Made by a program: the position numbers and the translations under genes. From assembly GCA_946042585.1 (NCBI GenBank), contig CAMGDO010000050.1:1-6765 (forward strand): 6,765 bases of DNA, read 5' to 3'. Source of the stretch: an uncultured Clostridia bacterium. Its GTDB lineage: Bacteria > Bacillota > Clostridia > Christensenellales > Aristaeellaceae. Below, piece after piece: positions 1 to 6,007 of the stretch (position 1 is its first letter; each line of letters begins with the position of its first letter). The notes beneath the pieces were generated by a model, which searched no databases, was not told where the DNA came from, and was given only the letters and a program-made list of their open reading frames with translations.

Positions 1-43
1 ACCTAAGCCTTCGTCGGCAGCGTCAGATGTGTATAAGAGACAG
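1..43 (+). other. Nextera i5 adapter with index (artefact)
   Basis: This is sequencing library adapter, not genome. Bases 25-43 are the 19-bp Tn5 mosaic end AGATGTGTATAAGAGACAG, and 11-24 are the rest of the Nextera Read 1 adapter (TCGTCGGCAGCGTC). Bases 3-10 (CTAAGCCT) sit exactly where the 8-base i5 index belongs and match, from memory, Nextera index 508. Bases 1-2 (AC) match the end of the P5-side oligonucleotide. Translating through it gives the artificial peptide MCIRDS in front of the pyruvate kinase fragment. Genomic sequence starts at about 44. Confidence 0.98.
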
Positions 44-605
44 CAGCCCCACCCGTGCGGAGATCACCGATGTGGCCAACGCCGTGTTTGACGGCACCTC
101 CGCCGTGATGCTCTCGGGCGAATCCGCCAATGGCCGCTATCCCGTGGAGGCGGTGCAGGCCATGGCGCGCATTGCCGAGCAGGCGGAGCATGATGCCTTT
201 GCCATGGGCGTATACGCGGGCATTCCTCATGATATGGACGAAAGCGACACCACCAACGCCATTTGCGATGCGGCGTGCACCACGGCGCGCGATGTGGGCG
301 CCCGCGCCATCCTGACGGTGACCATGACGGGACGAAGCGCCCGGGGGCTGTCCAAATTCCGCCCGATTGAGCCCATTGTCGGCGCTACACCCGATGAAAA
401 GACGTATCATCAGCTTTCGCTGTCCTGGGGCGTGTATCCCGTGAAAGCGCTGCGGCAGAGCTCCACGGAGGAATTGTGCCGCCATGCGATCGACTGCGCG
501 CGCAATATTGATGTGATCAGCGAGGGCGACTGCGTGGTGATTACCGCCGGCGCGCCGCTGGATGTGAGCGGCAGCACCAATCTGCTGCGCGTGCAGAATG
601 CTTGA
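44..605 (+). CDS. pyk: Pyruvate kinase, C-terminal part (5' end missing)
   Basis: Pyruvate kinase converts phosphoenolpyruvate and ADP to pyruvate and ATP, the last step of glycolysis, in the cytoplasm. About 186 residues are present, with the first whole genomic codon at 45. The start is the end of the catalytic TIM-barrel domain: PTRAEITDVANAV, then DGTSAVMLSGESANG and YPVEAV, a signature stretch of the family. The regulatory C domain follows, with GRSARGLSKFRP, ATPDEKTYHQL, WGVYPV, and near the end GDCVVITAGAPLDVSGSTN and LLRV. The protein stops about three residues after LLRV, so it lacks the extra PEP-utiliser-like C-terminal domain of Bacillus-type enzymes and is probably the short form of about 470-480 residues. 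The N-terminal two-thirds (most of the A domain and all of the B domain) lies off the fragment. Codons before 45 come from adapter. Any start codon drawn inside this piece is false. Confidence 0.96.
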
Positions 606-649
606 CGGCATGTACGGCTATTGATTTATGAAAAAAAGAGTGAGCACAC

Positions 650-1441
650 ATGAAGAAGCTGGACGAAAAAATCATTCTGGCAGGACACCGGGGAGATCGC
701 AGGCATGCGCCCGAGAATACGATGGAGGGCTTCAGGCACGCCATCGCGCTGGGCGTGGATATGATTGAAACGGATATTCACATGTCCCGGGACGGCGTCG
801 TTTTTCTGATGCACGACGCGAAGGTGGACCGCACCACCAACGGCACGGGCAACACCTGCGATATGACGTGGGAGGAAATCCGCGCGCTGGATGCAGGCGG
901 CTGGTTTTCGCCTGCGTTTGCCGGCGCGAAGGTGCCTTCCATCGAGGAGTTTTTGTCGCTGGCGGCAGCCACGCCCGGCCTGTGGGTCAACTGGGAGTTC
1001 AAGGATTTCCCCGAAAACTGCGGCAGAGAGCATGCCTTTGCCTGCGCCGACAAGGCGCTGGAGGGCATTTACCGGTGGGGGCTGCAGGAGCGCAGCATGC
1101 TCAATTCCTTCTCGTATGAGGTGCTGGAGTATATTGCGGAGAAAACCAAGGGCGAAATCCCCATTCACGGTCAGGGCGTGGGCGACACCTGCAAGATGCG
1201 CGGCGAATGCACCCGTCCCGTCACGGAATACTGGCAATGGGCCTGCCTCTATGGCGAACCCCGCCAGCTTGCGGCGAAGGAGAACTTTGATTTGTGCCTT
1301 GGCATGGGGCTTCAGCCCTGCATCTGCCTGCCGGATGTGATGGAAAACTATCGGCCCGCGCTGGAGCGGGGCTGCCGCATGTTTACAAGCGACGATCCGG
1401 AGCAGGCCGACAGGCTTCTGCGCGAGCTGGGCGTGCGCTGA
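650..1441 (+). CDS. Glycerophosphodiester phosphodiesterase (UgpQ/GlpQ family)
   Basis: The 263-residue protein is expected to hydrolyse glycerophosphodiesters, such as deacylated phospholipids, to sn-glycerol 3-phosphate and an alcohol. The GDPD signature is clear: GHRG (H13, R14), PENTMEGF at 21-28, the metal-binding E40-x-D42, the catalytic H55-D56, and DRTTNGTG at 60-67. The family LDAGGWF, VPSIEEFL, E116-x-K118 and C-terminal TSDDP motifs also follow in order. There is no signal peptide or membrane segment, so it should be cytoplasmic, as UgpQ is. The start at 650 is the only ATG in frame near the motif. Its ribosome site is weak (an AGAGTGAG-like stretch at 637-644). The gene begins 44 bases after pyk with no terminator between, so the two may be co-transcribed. 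A strong terminator follows. The middle section, about 175-205, is cysteine-containing and less typical of the family. Substrate cannot be read from the sequence. Confidence 0.92.
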   Translation: MKKLDEKIILAGHRGDRRHAPENTMEGFRHAIALGVDMIETDIHMSRDGVVFLMHDAKVDRTTNGTGNTCDMTWEEIRALDAGGWFSPAFAGAKVPSIEEFLSLAAATPGLWVNWEFKDFPENCGREHAFACADKALEGIYRWGLQERSMLNSFSYEVLEYIAEKTKGEIPIHGQGVGDTCKMRGECTRPVTEYWQWACLYGEPRQLAAKENFDLCLGMGLQPCICLPDVMENYRPALERGCRMFTSDDPEQADRLLRELGVR

Positions 1442-1460
1442 CAGCGGGAAAGGGATATAT

Positions 1461-1497
1461 GCCGGAGCGGGGCGAACGCCTCTGCTCCGGCTTTGTT
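1461..1497 (+). terminator. Intrinsic terminator after the phosphodiesterase gene
   Basis: GCCGGAGC (1461-1468) pairs perfectly with GCTCCGGC (1484-1491). Inside it, a G-U and a G-C pair and a further GGC/GCC stem (1471-1473 with 1478-1480) extend the hairpin. A T-rich tract, TTTGTT (1492-1497), follows at once. It lies 20 bases after the stop of the phosphodiesterase gene and upstream of the next promoter, so it separates two transcription units. The T tract is interrupted by one G, so termination may be incomplete. Confidence 0.8.
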
Positions 1498-1507
1498 ACT
1501 ATTCGTG

Positions 1508-1563
1508 GTAAATTTGTTACATTTTGCATCCGGTAAATGTTGACATCGTAAATGTTTTGTCAT
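1508..1563 (+). repeat. Three imperfect GTAAAT direct repeats over the promoter
   Basis: Three related words lie in line: GTAAATTTGTTACAT (1508-1522), GTAAATGTTGACAT (1533-1546) and GTAAATGTTTTGTCAT (1548-1563). The starts are 25 and 15 bases apart. The second copy contains the -35 box and the third fills the spacer up to the -10 box. Parts are also dyad-symmetric: ATGT-TG-ACAT at 1537-1546, and TGACA (1541-1545) facing TGTCA (1558-1562). This placement would suit an operator, but the regulator is not recognised. Part of the similarity may be only AT-rich promoter sequence. Confidence 0.45.
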
Positions 1564-1568
1564 AAAAT
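1540..1568 (+). promoter_or_regulatory. Sigma-A-type promoter for the wall-protein operon
   Basis: A perfect -35 box TTGACA (1540-1545) is followed by a 17-base spacer and the -10 box TAAAAT (1563-1568; five of six consensus bases). Transcription should start near 1575, leaving a leader of about 28 bases before the ATG at 1603. The promoter follows the terminator at 1461-1497 and precedes a strong ribosome site, so it is very likely the main promoter of the wall protein and the cmk-plsC genes behind it. Confidence 0.85.
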
Positions 1569-1590
1569 AATTCTGAACAGGTCTGTATTC

Positions 1591-1596
1591 AGGAGG
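1591..1596 (+). promoter_or_regulatory. Ribosome binding site fixing the wall-protein start
   Basis: A full AGGAGG sits six bases before the ATG at 1603. This decides between that start and the in-frame ATG at 1552, which lies inside the promoter spacer and could not be on the transcript. Confidence 0.9.
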
Positions 1597-1602
1597 CAGT
1601 CT

Positions 1603-4530
1603 ATGCTTTTTTATCGGATGAAACGTTGGTTTGCAGCGCTGCTGGCATGCGTGCTGCTGTTTTCGGCTGCGCCCGTGGCGCTGGCGCTGGATTATCCCTG
1701 TACGGGCTTTGTGAAGGAACAGGTTTCCCTGCGTGCGAGCGCGTCGGGCAGCGGTGCGGCGCTGGTGAGCGTGCCCGCGGGCGACGCGCTGTATATCACC
1801 GGAGAAAGCGGCGATTATTATATTGCCGAATACAACGGCCGGCAGGGCTATGTGCAAAAGAGCTATGTGGTGCTTTCGGGCGAAACGCAGGCGAACGCCT
1901 CTTCCGGACAGTGGACGGGCGTTTATGCGGCGCTGCGCGAGGGCGCGAGCGGCCAGCAGGTGAAGGAAATGCAGCTGGCGCTGATGGAGCTGGGCTTTCT
2001 GTCCGGCTCCGCCGATGGCAAGTATGGCGAGAAAACGGCGCGTGCGGTAGCGGATTTTCAGGAGAAGAACGGTCTGAACGACGCGGGCTATGCCGACGCC
2101 GAGACGCTGGGCATGCTCTTTGAGGGCAAGGTGAAAAACAGCCGCGGCAAGCTGATGACCGTGGCCGTCGCGCCGTCCGTCGAGGGCTTTCCCATCAGCA
2201 AGGGCAAAGAGGGCGAGATCGTCAAAAAGCTGCAGCAGCTGCTCAAGAGTCTGGGCTATTATACCGGCACGGTGGACGGCGTGTGCGGCTCGGGCACGGT
2301 GAGCGCCATCAAGAATTTTCAGAAAAAGAACGGTCTGACCGCCAGCGGCACGGCGGATGCCGAAACGCAGACGCTTTTGTACAGCGGCCATGCGCTGCAT
2401 GCCAGCGCGACGGCGACGCCCAAGCCCACCGCCACGGTGGTTCCGCCCGTGATCGGCTGGGAAAACGGCATCACAACGGGGCAGGAGGCTACCTTCCCCT
2501 TTGTGACGGAAACGCTGGATTCGGTGAATCTGCGCAAGGGTCCCAGCACGTCCAGCACGCGCTTAATGACCATTCCCAAGGGCGCGAGCATCACGGTGGA
2601 GGCCATTCAGGGGTCTTTCCTCAGGGTGCAGTATCAGGGCAGCAAGAAGAGCTATTCCGGCTATGTGATGATGCAGTATGTGGATGTGCCCGTTATTTAC
2701 CTGGGCGGCAAGGAGCTGGAAAGCGACGCCGATGCGCAAAAGAGATACAGCTCCCTTTCGCAGGGCGCTTCCAGCCGGGCGGTGGATGCGCTGCAGACGG
2801 CGCTTCGCGAGCTGGGCTTCTATTCCGTCAAGACCAGTTCGGGCGTTTATGACAGCGCCACCATCACCGCCGTCAAGGCATTTCAGGCCAAGAACGGCAT
2901 TCTGCAAAGCGGGATTGCCTCAGCGGAGCTGCAAAAGCTGCTCTTTGAGGGCACGCCGCTGAACAGCAAGGGCAAAAAGGCGAGCGTCAACGTGCTGCCG
3001 CCCATTGCGGGCGTCACCATGCGCCAGGGAGATACGGGCTATCAGGTGGAAGAATTGCAGACGGCGCTCAAGGAGCTGGGCTATTACACCGGCACGGTCT
3101 CCGGGGTGTTTGACGCCGCTACCACGCAGGCGGTGAAAAAGCTGCAGAAGGCGGGCAAGCTGACGGCGGACGGCATTGTCGGCGCAAAGACGCTGGCGCT
3201 GGTGGAGAAGTATATGACGACGCCCACCCCCCGCATCACCGTGCCCACGCCCACCCCCGCGCCTGTGACGGCGGAGAATGTCATCATCATTCATAACGGA
3301 ACGCGCGGTCTGGTGGTCACCCGCCTGCAGCAGCGGCTGGTGGAGCTGGGGTACTACAATATTACGCCCGACGGCATCTATAACAGCGACGACATTGCCG
3401 CCGTGCGCGCCTTCCAGACGAAAAACGGCCTCAAGGCGGACGGCGTAGCGGGTCTTGAAACGCAGCAGACGCTGTATGGAGACAGCGCGATGCCCTCCTG
3501 GGCGACGCCTACGCCCAAGCCGACAGCTACCGTGAAGCCCGCGGCCACGCCCGCGCCCGATCTGACAGCGACGCTCTCCATCGGCTCGCGGGGCGACAAC
3601 GTGACGCTGCTGCAGGCGCGGCTGACGGTGCTCAAATATCTGAACGATACCATTGACGGGCGCTTTGGCACCCTGACCGCCGCCGCGGTAGCCGCTTTCC
3701 AGGAACGGAACAATCTGACGGCGGACGGCATTGCCGGCCCCAAGACGCTCAAAAAGCTCTATTCCTCCACCGCCAAGGAGGCTGCCCAGACGATTGAAAA
3801 GCCCCAGACGGGCGAGGTGCGCGCCAAGCTGGAGGTGGGCGACCGCGGCAGCGATGTGCAGATGGCGCAGCAGATGCTGCTGAATCTGGGGTATCTGACG
3901 GGCGCGGCGGACGGCATTTTCGGGCCCAAGACCTATCTGGCCGTCAAGGCATTCCAGAAGGCCAACAAGCTGACCGCCGACGGCATTGTGGGTCAGGCCA
4001 CCTGGGTGCGCCTGAATGCCATGAACGAAGAAGAAGACAGCGCGGACGGCCCCACGGACAGCAGCTCGGACAGTATGGCGCAGTTCAAGGCGCCCACGGC
4101 GATTGAGGTGCGCTTTGCCAACTGGTACACCGAAACCCGCGCGCTGGCGCGCTCCATGCCCAACGCCATCGTCTATGATTATCAGACAGGGCTGTACTAT
4201 CATGTGCACATGTTCTCCTTTGGCAAGCACTGCGACGCTGAGCCCGTCACCGCCTCGGATACCGCCATCATGCGGCAGATCATGGGCGCGGACAACTGGA
4301 CGCCGCATGCCGTATGGGTGATTCTGTCCGACGGCAAGGTCTATATGGCCTCCACCCACAGCCATGGGCATGAGGTGGATCACAACTCCAGCAACGATCT
4401 GACGGGTCATATCTGCATCCATTTCCCGCGCGAGATGAGCGAGGCGGAGCAGACCGGCCCCTACGCGGTGAGCCATCAGAAGGAAATTCTGCGCGGATGG
4501 GAAGAAACGCAGCAGATGATCGCATACTGA
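1603..4530 (+). CDS. Secreted multi-domain peptidoglycan-binding protein (2 SH3b, 7 PG_binding_1, C-terminal GHxCIHF domain)
   Basis: The 975-residue protein begins with a signal peptide: RMKR, then a hydrophobic core at 9-25, and likely cleavage after ALA at 28. The order after that is SH3b 35-92, PG-binding 112-175 and 200-262, a Thr/Pro linker 270-283, SH3b 302-362, PG-binding 386-450 and 474-538, linker 539-557, PG-binding 565-627, linker 634-657, PG-binding 660-722 and 744-807, an acidic linker 808-827, and a C-terminal domain 831-975. The PG-binding units show the usual pattern: GxxGxxVxxLQxxL, LGYYTGxxDGxFG, AVxxFQxxNGLxxDGxxG and TxxxL. They imply attachment to the cell wall outside the membrane. 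The C-terminal domain has H876-x-D878-x-E880-P, DTAIM (886-890), STHSHGH (917-923) and GHICIHF (935-941). I recall a similar domain at the end of other clostridial wall proteins but cannot name it. A cysteine-dependent L,D-transpeptidase-like or metal-binding role is inference. The gene has its own promoter and strong ribosome site, and stops 26 bases before cmk. The wall-binding assignment is firm; the catalytic role is unknown. Confidence 0.93.
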   Translation: MLFYRMKRWFAALLACVLLFSAAPVALALDYPCTGFVKEQVSLRASASGSGAALVSVPAGDALYITGESGDYYIAEYNGRQGYVQKSYVVLSGETQANASSGQWTGVYAALREGASGQQVKEMQLALMELGFLSGSADGKYGEKTARAVADFQEKNGLNDAGYADAETLGMLFEGKVKNSRGKLMTVAVAPSVEGFPISKGKEGEIVKKLQQLLKSLGYYTGTVDGVCGSGTVSAIKNFQKKNGLTASGTADAETQTLLYSGHALHASATATPKPTATVVPPVIGWENGITTGQEATFPFVTETLDSVNLRKGPSTSSTRLMTIPKGASITVEAIQGSFLRVQYQGSKKSYSGYVMMQYVDVPVIYLGGKELESDADAQKRYSSLSQGASSRAVDALQTALRELGFYSVKTSSGVYDSATITAVKAFQAKNGILQSGIASAELQKLLFEGTPLNSKGKKASVNVLPPIAGVTMRQGDTGYQVEELQTALKELGYYTGTVSGVFDAATTQAVKKLQKAGKLTADGIVGAKTLALVEKYMTTPTPRITVPTPTPAPVTAENVIIIHNGTRGLVVTRLQQRLVELGYYNITPDGIYNSDDIAAVRAFQTKNGLKADGVAGLETQQTLYGDSAMPSWATPTPKPTATVKPAATPAPDLTATLSIGSRGDNVTLLQARLTVLKYLNDTIDGRFGTLTAAAVAAFQERNNLTADGIAGPKTLKKLYSSTAKEAAQTIEKPQTGEVRAKLEVGDRGSDVQMAQQMLLNLGYLTGAADGIFGPKTYLAVKAFQKANKLTADGIVGQATWVRLNAMNEEEDSADGPTDSSSDSMAQFKAPTAIEVRFANWYTETRALARSMPNAIVYDYQTGLYYHVHMFSFGKHCDAEPVTASDTAIMRQIMGADNWTPHAVWVILSDGKVYMASTHSHGHEVDHNSSNDLTGHICIHFPREMSEAEQTGPYAVSHQKEILRGWEETQQMIAY
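1705..3216 (+). repeat. Internal two-fold duplication of an SH3b-PG-PG module
   Basis: Residues 35-262 (1705-2388) and 302-538 (2506-3216) have the same order: SH3b, a stretch YxxLxxGASxxxV, a PG-binding domain ending LLFEG or MLFEG, a linker with NS(R/K)GK three residues after FEG, then a second PG-binding domain containing LGYYTGTVxG. Each copy is followed by a Thr/Pro linker. The DNA keeps a stretch with one mismatch in 23 bases (2251-2273 against 3076-3098). This points to tandem duplication of a whole module, not separate gain of single domains. The three later PG-binding units lack SH3b partners. Confidence 0.8.
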
Positions 4531-4556
4531 ATAAGACAGGAAAAGAGCTGAACAAA

Positions 4557-5255
4557 ATGCTGTGTATTGCCATGGACGGGCCGGTCGGCGCGGGCAAAAG
4601 CACCATTGCCGACGAGGTGGCCAGACGGCTGGGCATTCTGCATCTGGATACGGGCGCGATGTATCGCGCGGTCGGTCTGGCTGTGCTGGATGCGGGCGTG
4701 AACCCGCAGGATGAAGCGGCTGTGACGGCGCTGTGCCGCCGGGGCGGCGCGCAGGTGGATGTGGCCTATGAAAACGGCGCGCAGAAAACGCTGGTGAACG
4801 GTGAGGACGTGTCCGTGCGCATCCGCACGCAGGAGGCGGGCAGCTGCGCCAGCGTCATTTCCCGCTATGCGGGCGTGCGGCAGATGCTGGTGGAACGCCA
4901 GCGCGGGATTGCCCGGCATACCCCCGTGCTGATGGACGGGCGGGATATTGGCACGGTGGTGCTCCGGGACGCGCCGGTCAAGATCTATCTGACGGCTTCC
5001 GCGCAGGAGCGCGCCATGCGCCGCATGAAGCAGCTGAAGGAAAAGGGGCAGGCGGCGGACTACGACGAAATCCTGCGCGAAGTGAACGCGCGGGACGCGC
5101 AGGATATGAACCGCGCGGTGGATCCTCTGCGGCAGGCGGAGGATGCGGTGTTGGTGGACAGCTCAGACATGACATTTGAGGAGACCGTGCAGCGGATTAT
5201 CGACGTGGTGGAGGAAAAGTATGCCGGAGCAGAACACGCAGATCATAAAGGCTGA
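4557..5255 (+). CDS. cmk: Cytidylate (CMP/dCMP) kinase
   Basis: Cytidylate kinase transfers phosphate from ATP to CMP or dCMP in the cytoplasm, feeding CTP, dCTP and CDP-lipid synthesis. The 232-residue protein has the family's size. It shows the P-loop GPVGAGKST at 8-16, LDTGAMYRAV at 30-39 in the CMP-binding region, DGRDIGTVVL at 127-136, and the later pattern of RxxxxD followed by DMNRAVDPLRQAEDAVLVDSS. I chose ATG 4557 because the conserved core begins four residues later. The in-frame ATG at 4497 would add 20 residues that mostly overlap the wall-protein end. The ribosome site is modest (AGGAAAAGAG at 4538-4547). The gene starts 26 bases after the wall protein and overlaps plsC by 35 bases, so it appears to be the middle gene of one operon. 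Confidence 0.96.
   Translation: MLCIAMDGPVGAGKSTIADEVARRLGILHLDTGAMYRAVGLAVLDAGVNPQDEAAVTALCRRGGAQVDVAYENGAQKTLVNGEDVSVRIRTQEAGSCASVISRYAGVRQMLVERQRGIARHTPVLMDGRDIGTVVLRDAPVKIYLTASAQERAMRRMKQLKEKGQAADYDEILREVNARDAQDMNRAVDPLRQAEDAVLVDSSDMTFEETVQRIIDVVEEKYAGAEHADHKG
5210..5214 (+). promoter_or_regulatory. plsC ribosome binding site inside the cmk end
   Basis: GGAGG lies six bases before ATG 5221, within the coding sequence of cmk. It selects this start over the in-frame ATG at 5176 and lets plsC be translated from the cmk message. Confidence 0.75.
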
Positions 5256-5865
5256 GCATACGCCGCTGTATACGTTTGTGCGTGGATTGTGCCTCACGCT
5301 GTTTCACACCGTCATGCCGCTGCGCTATCACAACATCGAGCGCCTGCATCAGCTGCAGCCGCCCTGCATTCTGCTGGGCAATCACCGCTGCATGATCGAT
5401 CCCATGGCGCTGGCCGCGCCCATCAGGCAGCAGGAGGTGCGGTTTGTGGGCAAGCGCGAGCTGACCAAAAACCGTCTGCTCAAGTGGGTGGTGGAGCATC
5501 TGCACATGATTGCCGTGGGTCGCGGAGAAACGGATATGGGCGCCATGCGCGCCTGTATGCAGGTACTGCGCGAGGGACGGATTCTGGGGATTTTTCCCGA
5601 GGGCACGCGGCACCAGCCCGAGCTGATGCAGGAGGTGGAAAGCGGCGCGGCGCTTCTGGCCATGCGCGCGCGCGTGCCGCTGGTGCCGGTGTATATCCAT
5701 GGCAAGATCCGCTTCTTCCACAGGACGGAGGTGTATGTGGGAGAGCCCATTCCCATGGACGACCTGCTTGCGCAGGGCGTGAACAGCGAGAGCGTGAAGC
5801 TTCTGTGCGAACGCATTCGCGACACATACTATGCCATGCGCGACGCTGCAAAGGCTGAAACATGA
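5221..5865 (+). CDS. plsC: 1-acyl-sn-glycerol-3-phosphate acyltransferase (PlsC family)
   Basis: This family adds the second acyl chain to lysophosphatidic acid, giving phosphatidic acid for membrane lipids. The 214-residue protein has the four acyltransferase blocks in order: GNHRCMID (53-60) with the catalytic H55-x4-D60; IAVGRGETD (97-105); FPEGTR (125-130), the glycerol-phosphate-binding block; and VPLVPVYIHG followed by VYVGEPI. A moderately hydrophobic stretch at 16-34 could associate with the membrane. The residue two after the catalytic His is Cys, where Ser is common. The start is set by GGAGG six bases upstream. It overlaps cmk by 35 bases, which suggests coupled translation. The pairing with cmk and the following ispH is common in Clostridia and related Bacillota. 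Acyl donor preference is not visible. Confidence 0.94.
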   Translation: MPEQNTQIIKAEHTPLYTFVRGLCLTLFHTVMPLRYHNIERLHQLQPPCILLGNHRCMIDPMALAAPIRQQEVRFVGKRELTKNRLLKWVVEHLHMIAVGRGETDMGAMRACMQVLREGRILGIFPEGTRHQPELMQEVESGAALLAMRARVPLVPVYIHGKIRFFHRTEVYVGEPIPMDDLLAQGVNSESVKLLCERIRDTYYAMRDAAKAET

Positions 5866-5965
5866 GCATTCTGCGCAGAAAATACGGCGAAAAATTGTTC
5901 AAAACAACAGAATTTGCATATTTTTCAGAAAATTTTTGATTTTCAGCAGGAAATAAAGGAGCGGC

Positions 5966-5987
5966 GGCGAATAACTATCTATTCGCC
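5966..5987 (+). promoter_or_regulatory. Perfect 8-bp stem-loop in the ispH leader
   Basis: GGCGAATA (5966-5973) and TATTCGCC (5980-5987) are exact reverse complements around the six-base loop ACTATC. The stem ends nine bases before the ispH ribosome site GGAGGG. No T tract follows, so it is not an intrinsic terminator. It may be an RNA hairpin that affects ispH translation or stability, or a dyad operator in DNA. Which of these is not decidable from sequence alone. Confidence 0.55.
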
Positions 5988-5996
5988 AGAAGTGGC

Positions 5997-6002
5997 GGAG
6001 GG
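5997..6002 (+). promoter_or_regulatory. ispH ribosome binding site
   Basis: GGAGGG lies five bases before ATG 6008 and supports that start over the in-frame ATG at 6020 (residue 5). Confidence 0.8.
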
Positions 6003-6007
6003 ATTTT

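Larger units (their letters stand above)
5866..6007 (+). other. plsC-ispH intergenic region, AT-rich with hairpin
   Basis: This 142-base gap is markedly richer in A and T than the flanking genes over 5890-5950. A possible weak promoter is TTGTTC (5895-5900), 16 bases, CATATT (5917-5922), with three and four of six consensus bases. No T-tract terminator is visible after plsC, so read-through into ispH is possible. The region also holds an AAAGGAG with no start codon nearby (5955-5961), a perfect hairpin (5966-5987) and the ispH ribosome site. A 25-codon reading frame (5862-5939) overlaps the plsC stop; I do not annotate it as a gene. Confidence 0.5.

Noticed and set aside
1552..1602. An upstream ATG at 1552 as start of the wall protein
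   Set aside because: It lies between the -35 and -10 boxes, before the expected transcript start. AGGAGG and a proper signal peptide support 1603.
1630..1650. A lipoprotein signal (LLAC, Cys16) in the wall protein
   Set aside because: The hydrophobic core continues well past Cys16 and a good signal peptidase I site, ALA, is at 26-28. Cys16 is too early for a usual lipobox.
1348..2400. A minus-strand open frame of 350 codons across the terminator and promoter
   Set aside because: It crosses a + strand terminator and promoter and mirrors the coding frame of the wall protein. Its composition is that of an antisense shadow.
2920..4476. A long minus-strand open frame (518 codons) opposite the wall protein
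   Set aside because: It is a shadow of GC-rich coding sequence: rich in His, Arg and Gly, with no domain. The + strand has a clear signal peptide and repeated domains.
4497..4556. An upstream ATG at 4497 as start of cmk
   Set aside because: It would add 20 residues not seen in the family that mostly overlap the end of the wall gene. The conserved core begins right after ATG 4557.
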